Shown: positions 15,218 through 26,452 of the stretch, piece by piece
Position numbering within the stretch: the stretch's first letter is position 1
Layout of the letters: the number at the start of each line of letters is the position of its first letter
Assembly (NCBI GenBank): GCA_919901575.1
Contig: CAKKPF010000031.1
Location: 1-32,296, forward strand
Length of the DNA stretch: 32,296 nucleotides
Direction of reading: 5' to 3'
Origin: Candidatus Brocadiaceae bacterium
GTDB lineage: Bacteria; Planctomycetota; Brocadiia; Brocadiales; Scalinduaceae
Made by a program: the position numbers and the translations under genes
The notes under the pieces: model-generated
What the model was told of the DNA's origin: nothing
The model's input: only the letters and a program-made list of their open reading frames with translations
The model's database searches: none

Positions 15218-18200
15218 ATGACAGTTTGCACATATGAAAAGATAAACGAATACAGCTCCGTGAGGATATCCTTATCATCAGCAGAGAGTATCAGGAGCAA
15301 GTCGTATGGTGAAATAAAAAAACCAGAAACAATAAATTATCGTACATATCGTGCAGAGAAAGATGGGCTGTTTTGTGAGCGAATTTTTGGTCCAGAGCGT
15401 AATTGGGAATGTTTTTGCGGAAAATATAAAGGTATTAAGCATAAAGGGATTATCTGTGATAGATGCGGGGTCAAAGTAACTCATTCTCGCGTAAGAAGAA
15501 AAAGGATGGGACATATTAGCTTGGCAGCGCCTGTCGTTCATATTTGGTTTTTTAAGGCAATGCCTTCGAGAATAGGAACGCTTTTAGGTATGAAAACTAA
15601 CGTTTTGGAAAGGATTATATATTTCCAGGGCTATGTTGTGATAAATCCGGGAAATACGGCGCTTAAGGAATATCAATTATTGACAGTCGATGAGTATGCA
15701 GAGGCCCAGGAAAAATATGGAGAAGGTAATTTCCGCGCTGGCATGGGAGCCGAAGCTATACGGACGATACTGCAAAACCTGGATTTAGAGAAAATATCGA
15801 AAGATCTTAGGGTAGAGCTTAAAGAAACAAAATCTAAACAGCGAACTAAGGATATAATAAAGAGATTAGCAATTGTTGAATCATTTAAAAATTCAGGAAA
15901 CGAGCCTGAGTGGATGGTTTTGGACGTTGTTCCGGTTATTCCTCCGGATTTGAGACCTTTGGTGTTATTGGAAAGTGGAGACTTTGCCAGTTCAGACTTG
16001 AACGACCTTTACAGACGAATAATTAATCGAAATAATCGTCTTAAAAAACTGATAGACCTTAATGCGCCTGAAGTAATAATTAGAAATGAGAAAAGAATGT
16101 TGCAACAGGCGGTGGACGCGCTTTTTGATAATGGCAGAGGTAAACGTCCTATCCTGGGAAGCAATAGCCGTCCCTTGAAATCTCTGACTGATATGATCAA
16201 GGGAAAACAGGGAAGATTCAGGGAAAATCTGCTTGGTAAGAGGGTTGATTATTCTGCGCGATCAGTAATAGTCGTTGGCCCCGAACTTAAATTAAGCCAA
16301 TGCGGGATACCCAAAAAGATTGCACTTGAATTATTTCAACCATTCATAATCCGACGCTTAAGGGAAATTGGGTTGGCGGATACAATAAAGAGTGCAAAAA
16401 AAATGTTGCTGAGACAAGATGAAGAAGTTTGGGACATTCTTGATGATGTTGTAAGGAAGCATCTGGTTTTGCTTAATAGGGCGCCTACATTGCATCGTAT
16501 GGGGATTCAGGCGTTTGAGCCGATTCTCGTAGAAGGTAATGCGATCAAGCTGCATCCATTAGTGTGTCGTGGATTCAATGCAGACTTTGATGGAGACCAA
16601 ATGGCAGTTCATTTGCCTCTTTCTATCGAGGCTCAAATTGAAGCAAGAACTCTAATGCTATCGGTTAATAATATTTTTTCTCCTGCTTCGGGCGAACCTA
16701 TAATTACCCCTTCTCAGGATATTGTTTTGGGTTGTTATTTTTTGACGACTATGACAGGCGAAAAAGAAGAAGAAAAACTGAGAAGCTTCAGTAATTATGA
16801 CGAAGTATTGTTGGCTTACGCATTGAAAAAAATTAATGTTCATACTCAGATTAAACTCAGATTAGCCCCAGACAAATCTGTTAAGAATGGCGAGGGTGAA
16901 CAGAGCGGGGATGGGTTATGTACTACTACCGTAGGCCGTGTTGTATTTAACGAAACCTTGCCTCCTGAGCTACCTTTTTATAACTATCCTCTTGACCATA
17001 AGGCAATAAAAAGCATTATCCAGGATTGTTATAACATTTTAGGAAAAGAGGCCACTATTGACCTGTTAGACAAAATCAAGGAGATAGGTTTTAAGGAGTG
17101 TACAAAGGCCGGCCTTTCTCTTTCGATAATGGATTTAAAAATGCCAAAGAAGAAGGCTCAGATATTGGAGAAAACTCTGAAAGAGGTGGAAAAAACACAA
17201 AAATTATACCATAGGGGTATTATCACGGAAGGCGAAAGGTATAATCAGGTAATAGATACCTGGACATATGCCGGGGAAATGGTGGCGGAGGAGATGCTTG
17301 ATGAACTTAAGAACGATGTAAGAGGTGGGAAACCATACCTTAACCCGGTATATTTAATGTCTGCATCAGGCGCCAGGGGCAGTACCCAGCAGTTGAGACA
17401 GCTTGCGGGTATGAGAGGCTTAATGGCTAAACCGTCAGGCAAGATAATAGAGACGCCAATTAAAGCAAACTTTCGCGAAGGGTTAAGCGTATTGGAATAT
17501 TTTAGCTCAACCCATGGTGCCCGAAAAGGGTTAGCTGATACAGCATTAAAAACAGCAGATTCTGGTTATTTAACAAGGAAACTTGCAGATGTTGCACAAA
17601 ATGTTATTGTCACCTGTTATGATTGTGGAACAGTTAATGGAATTAGTAAGAGCGCCGTTTACAGAGGTGACCGTGTTGAGGTCCCTCTTTACAAAATTAT
17701 AACTGGCAGAGTGTCTTTGAATAATATTGTGGATTTGGTTAATGATGAGAAAATTGTTAAGGAAAACGAATTGATTACAGAAGAGAAAGCAAAGAAGATT
17801 GAAGCTCTGGGATATGAGAAAATTCGTGTACGCTCTGCATTAACATGTGAGGTGCCGCAAGGTTTGTGTGTTAAGTGCTATGGCATGGATCGTTCTAAAG
17901 GTAAATTGGTAGAAGAAGGTACAGCGGTGGGAATCATTGCTGCCGAATCAATAGGAGAACCTGGCACTCAATTAACCATGAAAACATTTCATATCGGTGG
18001 AACTGCGACACGGTCAATTGAAGAATCAGAAATTAGGGTTAGGAGAGCTGGCAGAGTCATCTATAGTAATCTGAATGTAGTAGAAAATCCACGAGGAGAA
18101 AATATTACTCTGGGAGGCAAGGGAGAAATCCTCATCGTTGATGATAAAGACAGGCAAATCGAAAAACATGCAGTGCCACTTGGTGCCATGGTTTTAGTAA

Positions 18201-19327
18201 AAGATAACGAAAAAGTTGTAGTGAGGCGTACAATAATCAAATGGGACCCCCACATGACTCCAATACTTGCTGAGATGGCTGGTAAGGTTCGTTTCGAAGA
18301 TATAATAGAAAATAAAACTATGCGTAAGGAATATGATGCTGTAACCCGTATTAAAAGAAAGGTGATTGTAGAACATAAAGGAGACCTTCATCCTCAAATA
18401 ATTATTGAGGACAGTACCGGGAAAATCCAGGGGCTTTATCCAATACCAGAGAAGGCGCATATAGAGGTCGAAGAGGGATCAAAGGTTATTGCCGGTACGC
18501 TTCTGGCTAAAACGCCCAGAGAAATTACAAGAACCGAGGACATAACGGGTGGGCTGCCCAGAGTATCAGAGATTTTTGAGGCGAGGAAGCCAAAGGATCC
18601 TGCTGTAATGAGTGAAATTGACGGTATAGTCGAACTTGGCGAAAAGAGGCGAGGTAAAAGGACGATAATTGTTAAAGGTGAATCAGGAATGGAAGTAGAA
18701 CATCTTGTTCCTCGCGGTAAGCATCTAAGGGTACACAGGGGAGATCGTGTGAAAGCAGGAGATCCATTGGTAGAAGGGCCTCTTGTTCTTCAGGATATAT
18801 TAAGGATTTGCGGGGAAGAAGAATTACAGCAGTATACATTGAAGGAAGTTCAAAATGTTTATCGTTCGCAGAATGTGCCAATTGACGATAAGCATGTTGA
18901 AATAATTATCTCACAGATGTTGCGGAAAGTGCAGGTAGACGAAACTAACGATGCAAAATTACTGCAAGGTGCGATTATTGATAAATTTAAGTTTAAAGAA
19001 ATAAATAAGAAGGTAAAAGAGAGTGGTGGTAAGCCTGCCAGTGCCGAACCATTATTATTGGGAATTACTAAAGCCTCCGTACAAGCCGATAGTTTTATAT
19101 CAGCGGCATCTTTCCAGGAGACAACCAAGGTATTAACAAAAGCTGCTTTAGAAGGAAGTAGGGATATGCTTGTAGGCCTGAAGGAAAATGTAATCCTTGG
19201 GCATTTGGTGCCAACTGGAACGGGATACAAACCATACCAAAGAATGCTTATGGAGAAAGATGAAATAGAAACATCTGGTGATAAGATTGATGAGAAGGAC
19301 GAGTTGTTACCAACGTTATCTAATTAA
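15218..19327 (+). CDS. rpoC: DNA-directed RNA polymerase subunit beta'
   Basis: RpoC is the largest polymerase subunit and holds the catalytic magnesium. In this 1369-aa protein the N-terminal zinc site is C65, C67, C80, C83 (ECFC...ICDRC). The catalytic loop [12 protein letters not shown] places the three aspartates at 456, 458 and 460. The second zinc site is C800, C877, C884, C887, with the same spacing as in E. coli. The trigger-loop region ([21 protein letters not shown]) is intact. The C-terminal region from about 1100 ([23 protein letters not shown]) is complete. The Shine-Dalgarno is ATGGAG. The gene ends only 16 bp before rpsL, so rpoBC probably reads directly into the str operon. 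Confidence 0.99.
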   Translation: MTVCTYEKINEYSSVRISLSSAESIRSKSYGEIKKPETINYRTYRAEKDGLFCERIFGPERNWECFCGKYKGIKHKGIICDRCGVKVTHSRVRRKRMGHISLAAPVVHIWFFKAMPSRIGTLLGMKTNVLERIIYFQGYVVINPGNTALKEYQLLTVDEYAEAQEKYGEGNFRAGMGAEAIRTILQNLDLEKISKDLRVELKETKSKQRTKDIIKRLAIVESFKNSGNEPEWMVLDVVPVIPPDLRPLVLLESGDFASSDLNDLYRRIINRNNRLKKLIDLNAPEVIIRNEKRMLQQAVDALFDNGRGKRPILGSNSRPLKSLTDMIKGKQGRFRENLLGKRVDYSARSVIVVGPELKLSQCGIPKKIALELFQPFIIRRLREIGLADTIKSAKKMLLRQDEEVWDILDDVVRKHLVLLNRAPTLHRMGIQAFEPILVEGNAIKLHPLVCRGFNADFDGDQMAVHLPLSIEAQIEARTLMLSVNNIFSPASGEPIITPSQDIVLGCYFLTTMTGEKEEEKLRSFSNYDEVLLAYALKKINVHTQIKLRLAPDKSVKNGEGEQSGDGLCTTTVGRVVFNETLPPELPFYNYPLDHKAIKSIIQDCYNILGKEATIDLLDKIKEIGFKECTKAGLSLSIMDLKMPKKKAQILEKTLKEVEKTQKLYHRGIITEGERYNQVIDTWTYAGEMVAEEMLDELKNDVRGGKPYLNPVYLMSASGARGSTQQLRQLAGMRGLMAKPSGKIIETPIKANFREGLSVLEYFSSTHGARKGLADTALKTADSGYLTRKLADVAQNVIVTCYDCGTVNGISKSAVYRGDRVEVPLYKIITGRVSLNNIVDLVNDEKIVKENELITEEKAKKIEALGYEKIRVRSALTCEVPQGLCVKCYGMDRSKGKLVEEGTAVGIIAAESIGEPGTQLTMKTFHIGGTATRSIEESEIRVRRAGRVIYSNLNVVENPRGENITLGGKGEILIVDDKDRQIEKHAVPLGAMVLVKDNEKVVVRRTIIKWDPHMTPILAEMAGKVRFEDIIENKTMRKEYDAVTRIKRKVIVEHKGDLHPQIIIEDSTGKIQGLYPIPEKAHIEVEEGSKVIAGTLLAKTPREITRTEDITGGLPRVSEIFEARKPKDPAVMSEIDGIVELGEKRRGKRTIIVKGESGMEVEHLVPRGKHLRVHRGDRVKAGDPLVEGPLVLQDILRICGEEELQQYTLKEVQNVYRSQNVPIDDKHVEIIISQMLRKVQVDETNDAKLLQGAIIDKFKFKEINKKVKESGGKPASAEPLLLGITKASVQADSFISAASFQETTKVLTKAALEGSRDMLVGLKENVILGHLVPTGTGYKPYQRMLMEKDEIETSGDKIDEKDELLPTLSN

Positions 19328-19343
19328 GTTAGAGGGATAATTT

Positions 19344-19715
19344 ATGCCGACAATAAATCAGTTAATAAGAAAAGGTAGAAAAAAGGTATTAAAGAAGAGT
19401 AAAAGTATTGATTTAGAGGGATGCCCGCAAAAAAAAGGTGTTTGTCTTCAGGTTATGACGCGGACGCCTAAAAAACCTAATTCCGCTTTGAGGAAGGTTG
19501 CAAGGGTAAGATTGACAAGTGGAAAAGAAGTTACGGCTTATATACCTGGCGAAGGACACAATTTACAGGAGCATTCTATAGTTTTGATAAGGGGTGGAAG
19601 GGTACGTGACCTTCCAGGAGTTAAATACCACATAATAAGAGGTAAATTGGATACAGCAGGAGTAGATGGTAGAAAGCGCAGCAGGTCGAAATACGGGGCA
19701 AAAGGTTCAAAATGA
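19344..19715 (+). CDS. rpsL: 30S ribosomal protein S12
   Basis: S12 lies at the decoding centre and controls accuracy. The 123-aa sequence aligns without gaps to E. coli numbering through [10 protein letters not shown] (41-50) and GHNLQEHS (71-78). Lysine 43 is conserved. At position 88 the usual lysine of GRVKDLPG is arginine (GRVRDLPG), a substitution known to give streptomycin resistance in several bacteria. The C-terminus [14 protein letters not shown] is normal. The start ATG has a GAGGG Shine-Dalgarno. It opens the str operon and lies 16 bp after rpoC. Confidence 0.98.
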   Translation: MPTINQLIRKGRKKVLKKSKSIDLEGCPQKKGVCLQVMTRTPKKPNSALRKVARVRLTSGKEVTAYIPGEGHNLQEHSIVLIRGGRVRDLPGVKYHIIRGKLDTAGVDGRKRSRSKYGAKGSK

Positions 19716-19755
19716 TCTTTAGTTTTTAGTTACTTGATGGTGTGGGAGACAATAA

Positions 19756-20229
19756 ATGTCACTGGAATATAGAAGTACAGAAGTTTTTCTGCGGCCAGAT
19801 GTGCGTTTTAAAAGTATTTTGGTTACTAAGTTTATCAATAATTTAATGCATAAAGGTAAGAAAAGTGTTGCTGAGAAAGTTTTTTATCAGGCCACAGATA
19901 TATTACAAACAAGATTTCCCGATAAAGAGCCTTTGGAAATAGTTGAGACTGCCATTAATAACGTAAAACCGTTGGTTGAAGTAAAGTCAAAACGTGTCGG
20001 TGGGGCGACTTATCAGGTTCCGGTTGAGGTGTCTAGAAAGAGGCAATTATCACTGGGCATTAGATGGATTCTTGAAGCAACACGAAGCAAGAAAGGTAAA
20101 GCAACACATCAAAAACTGGCGTATGAACTATCAGATGCATATAAGAAGCAGGGTGTGTCAATAACCAAGCGCGAAAATACTCACAAAATGGCGGAGGCAA
20201 ATAAAGCCTTTGCTCATTTTGCATGGTGA
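19756..20229 (+). CDS. rpsG: 30S ribosomal protein S7
   Basis: S7 nucleates the head of the small subunit by binding the 3' major domain of 16S rRNA. At 157 aa it has the usual helical layout with [32 protein letters not shown] (about 15-46), the beta-hairpin region [18 protein letters not shown], and the C-terminal [20 protein letters not shown]. The length is typical (155-160). fusA begins 16 bp later, so translational coupling between the two is possible. Confidence 0.98.
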   Translation: MSLEYRSTEVFLRPDVRFKSILVTKFINNLMHKGKKSVAEKVFYQATDILQTRFPDKEPLEIVETAINNVKPLVEVKSKRVGGATYQVPVEVSRKRQLSLGIRWILEATRSKKGKATHQKLAYELSDAYKKQGVSITKRENTHKMAEANKAFAHFAW

Positions 20230-20245
20230 TACAAGGTTTATATAT

Positions 20246-22306
20246 ATGACAAAAGAAAATCTGGCAAATCTTAGAAATATTGGAATTGCTGCTCATATTG
20301 ATGCAGGAAAAACGACAGTAACAGAACGCATACTCTTTTACACCGGTAAGAGTTTCAAGTTGGGTGAGGTTCACGAGGGTACAGCAACTATGGACTGGAT
20401 GGAGGAAGAGCAAAAGAGAGGTATAACGATAACGGCAGCGGCAACAACATGCTTTTGGAAAGATTATCGAATAAACATAATAGATACGCCGGGGCACGTG
20501 GACTTTACAATTGAAGTTGAAAGGTCTTTAAGGGTCCTGGATGGGGCGATATGTGTTTTTTGTGGCGTTGGCGGAGTCGAAGCACAAACGGAGACCGTGT
20601 GGCGACAGGCGAATAAATATAAAGTTCCGCGAATCTGTTTCGTTAATAAAATGGACCGAATTGGTTCAGATTTCATAAAAGTGGTTAACGAGATTAAAGG
20701 AAAACTGAGCAAGAATGCCGTTCCAATTCAACTGCCTGTTGGTAAAGAAAAAGACTTTAAAGGTGTTGTTGATTTAATAAAGATGAAGGCTATAATATTC
20801 GATTACGAAGATGAGTCAGGTGAGAAATTTGAAGAGCATGATCTGACGGATGACATGTTAGAGGAAGCAGAGAAATATAGAGAGATAATGATGGAGGGTA
20901 TTGCTGACAAAGTAGATTGGTTTATGGATAAATATTTGAGTGAAAGTGCGATTAAGGAAGAAGATATCGTACGTGCTGTGCGTGAAGGAACTATAAACTC
21001 AGGATTGATACCCGTGTTGTGCGGTTCAGCCTTTAAAAATAGAGGAATTCAGCAATTGCTTGATGCGGTATGTTACTATTTGCCGTCACCTCTCGATATC
21101 CCACCAATAAAAGGAACTCATCCTAAAGATGATTCTGTTATACAAAGAAAGCCTTTAGTAACGGAACCTTTTAGCGCTTTAGCCTTTAAGATAGCGTCTG
21201 ACAAACACGGAGACCTTACTTTTATACGTATTTATTCAGGTACAATTACATCAGGGCAAAGGCTTTATAATCCCAGGTTTAGGAAAAAAGAACTGGCAAG
21301 CCGTATTTATAGTATGCATGCTGACAAGCGTGAACAACTGGAAAGCGCTTCGGCTGGAGACATTGTGGCTATTGTCGGCTTTAAAGATACTGGTACAGGT
21401 GACACGATATGCGTAGAGGAAGACCCTATAGTCCTGGAGAGAATAGAATTTCCGGAAACCGTTATTTCAATGGCCATAGAGCCAAAGACGGAAACGGAAA
21501 AGGAGAAATTAGCTTTTGTACTGGCTCGACTGGCGAAGGAAGACCCAACATTTAAAGTTCATACAGATAGTGAGACTTCTCAATTAATAGTTTCGGGAAT
21601 GGGGGAATTGCATCTGGATGTCTTGAAAAACAGGATGCTGAGCGAATATAAGATAAATGCAAATGTAGGCGCTCCTAGAGTGTCATACAGAGAAACGATA
21701 GGACACGAGGCTGAAGTGGATGAGAAATTTGTTAAACAAACTGGAGGACGCGGTCAATATGCTCGTGTTGAAATCAGGCTGGAACCCTATGTTGGAGAGA
21801 AGCTTGTTGAATTTGAAGATAAAATAAAGGGAGGCGCAATTACAAAACAATATATAAAATCTGTGGAAAAGGGCATTATGGACACGGCGAAAAGCGGTGT
21901 CTCTGGCGGCTATCCTCTCATAAATATAAAAGTGACTTTGCTGGACGGTGATATGCATTCCGTTGATTCGTCAGAATTTGCCTTTTACCATGCTGCAGGA
22001 GTTGCTCTAAGAAAGGCGGTAGAAAAGGCTAAGTCTATCTTACTTGAGCCGATCATGCAGATAGAGATTACTGCTCCAGACAATTATCTTGGTGACGTGC
22101 TTGGCGATTTAAATGGTCGCAGGGCACATATAGTAGAGATGGTTACGGAAGGAGACTTGAGGGTAGTTAAAGGAAAGATTCCTTTGGCAGAGTCCTTTGG
22201 TTATTCGAGTGTCTTAAGATCGATTACTCAAGGCAGGGGTACATATACAATGGAGCCTTTAGAATATAAGCCGGCACCGGCAAAAACTTATAGTAACGTA
22301 GCATAA
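20246..22306 (+). CDS. fusA: Elongation factor G
   Basis: EF-G drives translocation of tRNA and mRNA by GTP hydrolysis. The start [19 protein letters not shown] at 20246 is preferred to the ORF-track start at 20210, because the latter lies within rpsG and adds 12 residues unlike the family. The 686-aa protein has AHIDAGKTT (16-24), the switch [15 protein letters not shown] and NKMDR. It also has domain II, domain III ([13 protein letters not shown]), domain IV ([14 protein letters not shown]) and domain V ([22 protein letters not shown]). No duplicate (EF-G2-type) features are seen. It is followed 41 bp later by tuf2 as in the classical str operon. Confidence 0.98.
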   Translation: MTKENLANLRNIGIAAHIDAGKTTVTERILFYTGKSFKLGEVHEGTATMDWMEEEQKRGITITAAATTCFWKDYRINIIDTPGHVDFTIEVERSLRVLDGAICVFCGVGGVEAQTETVWRQANKYKVPRICFVNKMDRIGSDFIKVVNEIKGKLSKNAVPIQLPVGKEKDFKGVVDLIKMKAIIFDYEDESGEKFEEHDLTDDMLEEAEKYREIMMEGIADKVDWFMDKYLSESAIKEEDIVRAVREGTINSGLIPVLCGSAFKNRGIQQLLDAVCYYLPSPLDIPPIKGTHPKDDSVIQRKPLVTEPFSALAFKIASDKHGDLTFIRIYSGTITSGQRLYNPRFRKKELASRIYSMHADKREQLESASAGDIVAIVGFKDTGTGDTICVEEDPIVLERIEFPETVISMAIEPKTETEKEKLAFVLARLAKEDPTFKVHTDSETSQLIVSGMGELHLDVLKNRMLSEYKINANVGAPRVSYRETIGHEAEVDEKFVKQTGGRGQYARVEIRLEPYVGEKLVEFEDKIKGGAITKQYIKSVEKGIMDTAKSGVSGGYPLINIKVTLLDGDMHSVDSSEFAFYHAAGVALRKAVEKAKSILLEPIMQIEITAPDNYLGDVLGDLNGRRAHIVEMVTEGDLRVVKGKIPLAESFGYSSVLRSITQGRGTYTMEPLEYKPAPAKTYSNVA

Positions 22307-22347
22307 TTTTAGACAATCTTTAAGTTGTTTTTGGAGGAAGAAGAGGG

Positions 22348-23550
22348 ATGGCCAAGGAGGTATTTGAGAGGACGAAGCCGCATGTGAATGTGGGGACGAT
22401 AGGGCATGTTGATCACGGCAAGACGACGTTGACGTCGGTGATAACGCATACATTATCGAAGATTGGTCTTGCGAAGGATAGGCCATTTGATAGTATAGAC
22501 AATGCGCCTGAGGAGAGGGAGAGAGGAATCACGATAGCGATAGCGCATGTTGAGTATGAGACAAAGAAGAGGCATTATGCCCATGTGGATTGTCCTGGTC
22601 ATGCTGATTATGTAAAGAATATGATAACGGGTGCAGCGCAGATGGATGCTGCGATACTGGTGGTAAGTGCGCCGGATGGTCCGATGCCGCAGACGCGTGA
22701 GCATATACTACTTGCTAGGCAGGTAGGAGTGCCGAGGATCGTGGTGTTCATGAACAAGATGGACCAGCTGGAAGATCCTGAGTTGGTGGAATTAGTGGAG
22801 TTAGAGATCAGGGAGTTGTTGAGCAAGTATGAGTTTCCCGGAGACGATATACCAGTGATCAAGGGTTCCGCGATAAAGGCTGCGGAGTGTGGTTGCGGTA
22901 AGAGGGAATGTGATAAATGTGGTTGCATACATGAATTGATGGATGCGCTGGATACTTATATACCAGATCCTGTGCGAGAGACGGACAAGCCGTTTTTGAT
23001 GTCGCTGGAGGACGTGTTCAGTATAAAGGGTAGAGGTACGGTAGGTACTGGTCGAATGGATCGAGGGGTGTTGAAGGTAGGAGACGAGGTAGAGATAGTG
23101 GGTATGGTAAAGGAGATAAGGAAGACGGTGGTAACTGGGGTGGAGATGTTTAACAAGACGCTTGAGCAGGGTATGGCAGGGGATAATGTAGGGGTGTTGT
23201 TAAGGGGAATAGAAAAGGATGATTTGGAGCGAGGTCAGGTGTTGGCGAAGCCTGGCAGTATAACACCTCATACCAAGTTTGAGGCAGAGGCGTACATATT
23301 GACGAAGGAAGAGGGCGGCAGGCATACGCCGTTTTTTAATGGATACCGTCCGCAGTTTTATTTTCGGACTACGGATGTGACGGGAGTGGCGACGTTATTG
23401 GGTGGAGCAGAGATGGTGATGCCTGGAGACAATGCTAATTTGCAGATAGAGTTGATAACGCCGATAGCGATGGATGAGGGGCTGAGGTTTGCGATAAGAG
23501 AGGGCGGAAAGACGGTAGGAGCCGGTGTTGTTACTAAAATTATTGAATAA
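22348..23550 (+). CDS. tuf: Elongation factor Tu, copy 2 (identical coding sequence to copy 1)
   Basis: This is the str-operon copy of EF-Tu, 400 aa, with the same cysteine cluster (181, 183, 188, 191, 193) and the same GTPase motifs as copy 1. Line-by-line reading found no nucleotide difference from 6507-7709. The similarity stops at both ends: upstream is GGAGGAAGAAGAGGG here but GAGGAGTTTATATT in copy 1, and downstream the two differ from the first base after TAA. That pattern fits concerted evolution by gene conversion plus selection. The strong Shine-Dalgarno (TTGGAGGAAG) lies 41 bp or less after fusA, and rpsJ starts 13 bp after the stop. Confidence 0.98.
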   Translation: MAKEVFERTKPHVNVGTIGHVDHGKTTLTSVITHTLSKIGLAKDRPFDSIDNAPEERERGITIAIAHVEYETKKRHYAHVDCPGHADYVKNMITGAAQMDAAILVVSAPDGPMPQTREHILLARQVGVPRIVVFMNKMDQLEDPELVELVELEIRELLSKYEFPGDDIPVIKGSAIKAAECGCGKRECDKCGCIHELMDALDTYIPDPVRETDKPFLMSLEDVFSIKGRGTVGTGRMDRGVLKVGDEVEIVGMVKEIRKTVVTGVEMFNKTLEQGMAGDNVGVLLRGIEKDDLERGQVLAKPGSITPHTKFEAEAYILTKEEGGRHTPFFNGYRPQFYFRTTDVTGVATLLGGAEMVMPGDNANLQIELITPIAMDEGLRFAIREGGKTVGAGVVTKIIE

Positions 23551-23563
23551 TACTATTTGAGCT

Positions 23564-23881
23564 ATGGGAAACGAAAAGGATTTTAAGATTAGAATTCGTA
23601 TGGAAGCTTATGATCACAGGATTCTTGATCAGTCGGCTGCAGATATAATAGAAACTGCCAAGCGTACGGGAGCAAAGGTGTCAGGGCCGATACCCTTACC
23701 AACACGTATGGAGAGGTATACAGTTCTTCGTTCGCCGCACGTTGATAAAAAGTCTAGAGAGCAATTCGAAATAAGAACACACAAACGGTTGATAGATATT
23801 ATTGAGCCAACACCGAAAACTGTTGATGCTTTGAACAAACTTAATATGCCTGCGGGAATAGAAATAAAAATAAAAGCTTAG
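23564..23881 (+). CDS. rpsJ: 30S ribosomal protein S10 (NusE)
   Basis: S10 sits in the head of the small subunit and doubles as NusE, the NusG/NusB partner in antitermination. The 105-aa sequence contains [21 protein letters not shown] and the signature [36 protein letters not shown] (about 43-78). It opens the S10 operon only 13 bp after tuf2, so the long regulatory leader for L4 known from E. coli S10 is absent and the operon is probably read on from str. Confidence 0.98.
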   Translation: MGNEKDFKIRIRMEAYDHRILDQSAADIIETAKRTGAKVSGPIPLPTRMERYTVLRSPHVDKKSREQFEIRTHKRLIDIIEPTPKTVDALNKLNMPAGIEIKIKA

Positions 23882-23943
23882 GAATGTATTGGGTTTCTTA
23901 AATACGAAGGGTTTTTTGGTTGAATTCTAAAGGTAGATTATAA

Positions 23944-24576
23944 ATGGTAGCTAGATTACTAGGTAAGAAATTGGGCATGACCCAAACGTTTAACAAAGAG
24001 GGTGATTTGATTCCTGTGACTTTGATACAGGCAGGTCCATGTAGTATCTTGCAGATAAAAAGCAAGGAAACCGATGGGTATTCGGCTATACAGGTTGGAT
24101 TTGAAGAAAGGAAAAAGAAAAGGGCGACTAAAGCTGAAATAGGACATTGCGCAAAGGCAAAAACTGGTGTAAAAAAATTAGTGCGGGAATTTCGGGATGA
24201 TACTTTGGATACGGAATATAAGCTTGGGCAGGTATTGACAGTTGATGTCTTTAACGGCGTGGAAGTGATTGATGTAACCGGTACAAGCAAGGGTAAAGGC
24301 TTTGCCGGTGTTATGAAAAGATGGGGATTTCACGGTGGGCCTGCTACGCACGGTTGCACCACGCATAGAGGCCCAGGTTCAATTGGTTCGGGTACTGATC
24401 CTGGACGAGTGTTGAGGGGGAAAAAGATGGCAGGTAGAATGGGTGGTAATAAATGTACTGTAAGAAATCTGGAAGTTATTAAAATAGACAAAGACAAGAA
24501 TTTGATATTTGTCAAAGGCGCTGTTCCAGGTCCAAATGGCGGATATATTGTTATAAGAAAGAGTAGATATAGTTAA
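23944..24576 (+). CDS. rplC: 50S ribosomal protein L3
   Basis: L3 is an early assembly protein whose long loop reaches towards the peptidyl transferase centre. The 210-aa protein has LLGKKLGMTQTFNKEGDLIPVTLIQAGP at the N-terminus and the signature GFAGVMKRWGFHGGPATHG with GSIGSGTDPGRVLRGKKMAGRMG (about 118-165) forming the loop. The gap from rpsJ is 62 bp, and rplD follows after just 2 bp. Confidence 0.98.
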   Translation: MVARLLGKKLGMTQTFNKEGDLIPVTLIQAGPCSILQIKSKETDGYSAIQVGFEERKKKRATKAEIGHCAKAKTGVKKLVREFRDDTLDTEYKLGQVLTVDVFNGVEVIDVTGTSKGKGFAGVMKRWGFHGGPATHGCTTHRGPGSIGSGTDPGRVLRGKKMAGRMGGNKCTVRNLEVIKIDKDKNLIFVKGAVPGPNGGYIVIRKSRYS

Positions 24577-24578
24577 TC

Positions 24579-25196
24579 ATGATAAAAGTACCAGTATTTG
24601 ATAGTTGCGGCAATCCTTTAGAAAATACATCTTTGCCTGAAGAGAGATTTGGGGGTAAGGTTCACAAGGAGCTTTTGAGAGATGTGATAATTATGCATGA
24701 GGCAAATCATAGGCGAGGTACGGCGTCTACTAAAACTAAAGGAGAAGTTAAAGGCAGTGGCAAAAAACCATGGATGCAGAAACATACCGGAAGGGCGAGG
24801 GCAGGAAGTATACGTTCTCCATTATGGAAAGGTGGTGGAGTTGTTTTTGGGCCACGGCCAAGGGATTATTCTTATTCAATGCATCGTAAAGCAAGAAAAG
24901 TCGCTTTACAATCTGCGATTTTGTCTAAATTAAAAGATAATGAGGTGGTTCTAATTGATAAGCTGGAATTTGATTCTCCAAGTACAAAAAAAATGGCAAG
25001 TTTGTTGAAATGTTTAGGGGTCAGTGAAAGCTGTCTTATAGTAATACCAGAGCTAAATGAGACGATATGGAAATCATCCAGGAATATTTATAACCTGAAG
25101 GTTCGTGTTGCTTCGGACTTGAATGCTTATGAAGTGATTAAATATAAAAAGTTATTAATCGTTAAAGAGGTGTTGGATAACCTCAAATTTGAATAA
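24579..25196 (+). CDS. rplD: 50S ribosomal protein L4
   Basis: L4 lines the nascent-peptide exit tunnel through an extended loop and in E. coli also represses the S10 operon. The 205-aa protein has the loop signature RRGTASTKTKGEVKGSGKKPWMQKHTGRARAGSIRSPLWKGGG (about 47-88), which corresponds to the macrolide-contact region. No unusual change is obvious there by eye. It starts 2 bp after rplC, so the two are translationally coupled. The gap to rplW is 53 bp. Confidence 0.97.
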   Translation: MIKVPVFDSCGNPLENTSLPEERFGGKVHKELLRDVIIMHEANHRRGTASTKTKGEVKGSGKKPWMQKHTGRARAGSIRSPLWKGGGVVFGPRPRDYSYSMHRKARKVALQSAILSKLKDNEVVLIDKLEFDSPSTKKMASLLKCLGVSESCLIVIPELNETIWKSSRNIYNLKVRVASDLNAYEVIKYKKLLIVKEVLDNLKFE

Positions 25197-25249
25197 ATTT
25201 ACTAAAAACTAACTTTAAGATAAAATTAAATTTCATTATAAACTCCGTT

Positions 25250-25531
25250 ATGGACTATTATCAAATTATTAAAAGACCTTTGTCTTCAGAAAAAAGTGTT
25301 GGTGATAGAGACTCTACAAATTCGTATCACTTTGAAGTAAATAAGAAGGTTAATAAAATTCAAATAAAAGAGACAATAGAAAAACTGTTTGATGTAACAG
25401 TTTTAGGTGTTCGGACTTTAAACAAAGTTGGGAAAAAAAGAAAATACAAGAATAAGGTGTATAAAACAAGCGGATGGAAAAAGGCAATAGTAACCTTAAA
25501 AGATGGGGATAGAATAGACCTTGGTTACTAA
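25250..25531 (+). CDS. rplW: 50S ribosomal protein L23
   Basis: L23 sits at the tunnel exit and docks trigger factor and SRP. The 93-aa protein has the family pattern IIKRPLSSEKS (about 6-16), YHFEVNKKVNKIQIKETIEKLFDVTV and the basic loop VGKKRKYKNKVYKTSGWKKAIVTL. The start ATG has no recognisable Shine-Dalgarno (the upstream sequence is ATTATAAACTCCGTT). That is unusual among its neighbours and may mean it depends on local unstructured AT-rich RNA. Confidence 0.97.
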   Translation: MDYYQIIKRPLSSEKSVGDRDSTNSYHFEVNKKVNKIQIKETIEKLFDVTVLGVRTLNKVGKKRKYKNKVYKTSGWKKAIVTLKDGDRIDLGY

Positions 25532-25561
25532 GTTATTATGTGATAAGAAAGAGTGATTTAG

Positions 25562-26407
25562 ATGGGAATCATACGTTATAAACCTACAACAAATGGAAGG
25601 CGACTTGGGACGGTTTCTGACTTTTCAGAGTTAACAACGTCAACTCCGGAAAGGAGCTTACTGCTGCCTTTAAAGAAAACTGGCGGAAGGAATAGCGAAG
25701 GCAAGATTACGGTTCGGCATCGAGGTGGGGGTAATAAAAGAAAATATAGAATTATAGATTTTAAAAGGAATAAATATGACATCCCGGCAAAAGTGGCAAG
25801 CATTGAGTACGATCCCAACCGTTCAGCTAACATTGCATTGCTGCATTATGTGGATGGAGAAAAACGATATATATTAGCTCCAGCAGGTTTGACTGTAGGA
25901 AATCACATTCTATCGGGTGAAAGAGTTGATCCCCAAATTGGTAATTGTATGCCTCTTAAGAATATACATTTGGGGATTGAAATACATAACATTGAGTTAA
26001 GGCCTGGAGAAGGCGGGAAAATTGTCAAGTCGGCAGGTAGTGTTGCACGAGTTTTAGCCAAAGAAGGTAATTACGTACAAATAGTCCTTCCTTCCGGTGA
26101 AATTCGCAAAATATTTCATGAATGCAGGGCTACTGTAGGTCAGGTGGGTAATACGGACCATATGGGCAACAGGCTCGGAAAGGCAGGAAGGAATAGATGG
26201 AAGGGTAGGAGGCCGCATGTAAGAGGCACTGCAATGAATCCTGTAGCCCACCCAATGGGTGGAGGTGAAGGCCGAAGCCATGGCGGACGGCATCCTTGTT
26301 CTCCAACTGGTGTATTGTCAAAAGGTGGAAAAACAAGGAAGAAAAAGGCTGTAAGTAATAAGTTTATAATAAGAAGAAGAAAGTCCAGGCGTAATAAAGA
26401 CTCGTAA
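25562..26407 (+). CDS. rplB: 50S ribosomal protein L2
   Basis: L2 is required for subunit association and peptidyl transferase assembly. The 281-aa protein shows the RNA-binding OB-fold segment ([22 protein letters not shown], about 49-70) and the C-terminal signature [21 protein letters not shown], containing the histidine equivalent to E. coli His229. The Arg/Lys-rich tail ([11 protein letters not shown]) is normal. Length is within a few residues of the standard (about 275). Confidence 0.98.
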   Translation: MGIIRYKPTTNGRRLGTVSDFSELTTSTPERSLLLPLKKTGGRNSEGKITVRHRGGGNKRKYRIIDFKRNKYDIPAKVASIEYDPNRSANIALLHYVDGEKRYILAPAGLTVGNHILSGERVDPQIGNCMPLKNIHLGIEIHNIELRPGEGGKIVKSAGSVARVLAKEGNYVQIVLPSGEIRKIFHECRATVGQVGNTDHMGNRLGKAGRNRWKGRRPHVRGTAMNPVAHPMGGGEGRSHGGRHPCSPTGVLSKGGKTRKKKAVSNKFIIRRRKSRRNKDS

Positions 26408-26452
26408 TAAAAACTAGTTATTTAGAAATATAAAAATTAAGAGAGTATAACT

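Noticed and set aside
18859-19230. 123-aa minus-strand ORF inside rpoC
   Set aside because: It is antisense to the conserved RpoC C-terminus, with no family resemblance or ribosome-binding site.
6507-23550. The duplicated tuf genes as ends of a composite mobile element
   Set aside because: The repeats are 15.8 kb apart in direct orientation, bound an ancestral gene order, and have no transposase or target-site duplication. Two tuf copies in these exact places are the normal state in many bacteria.
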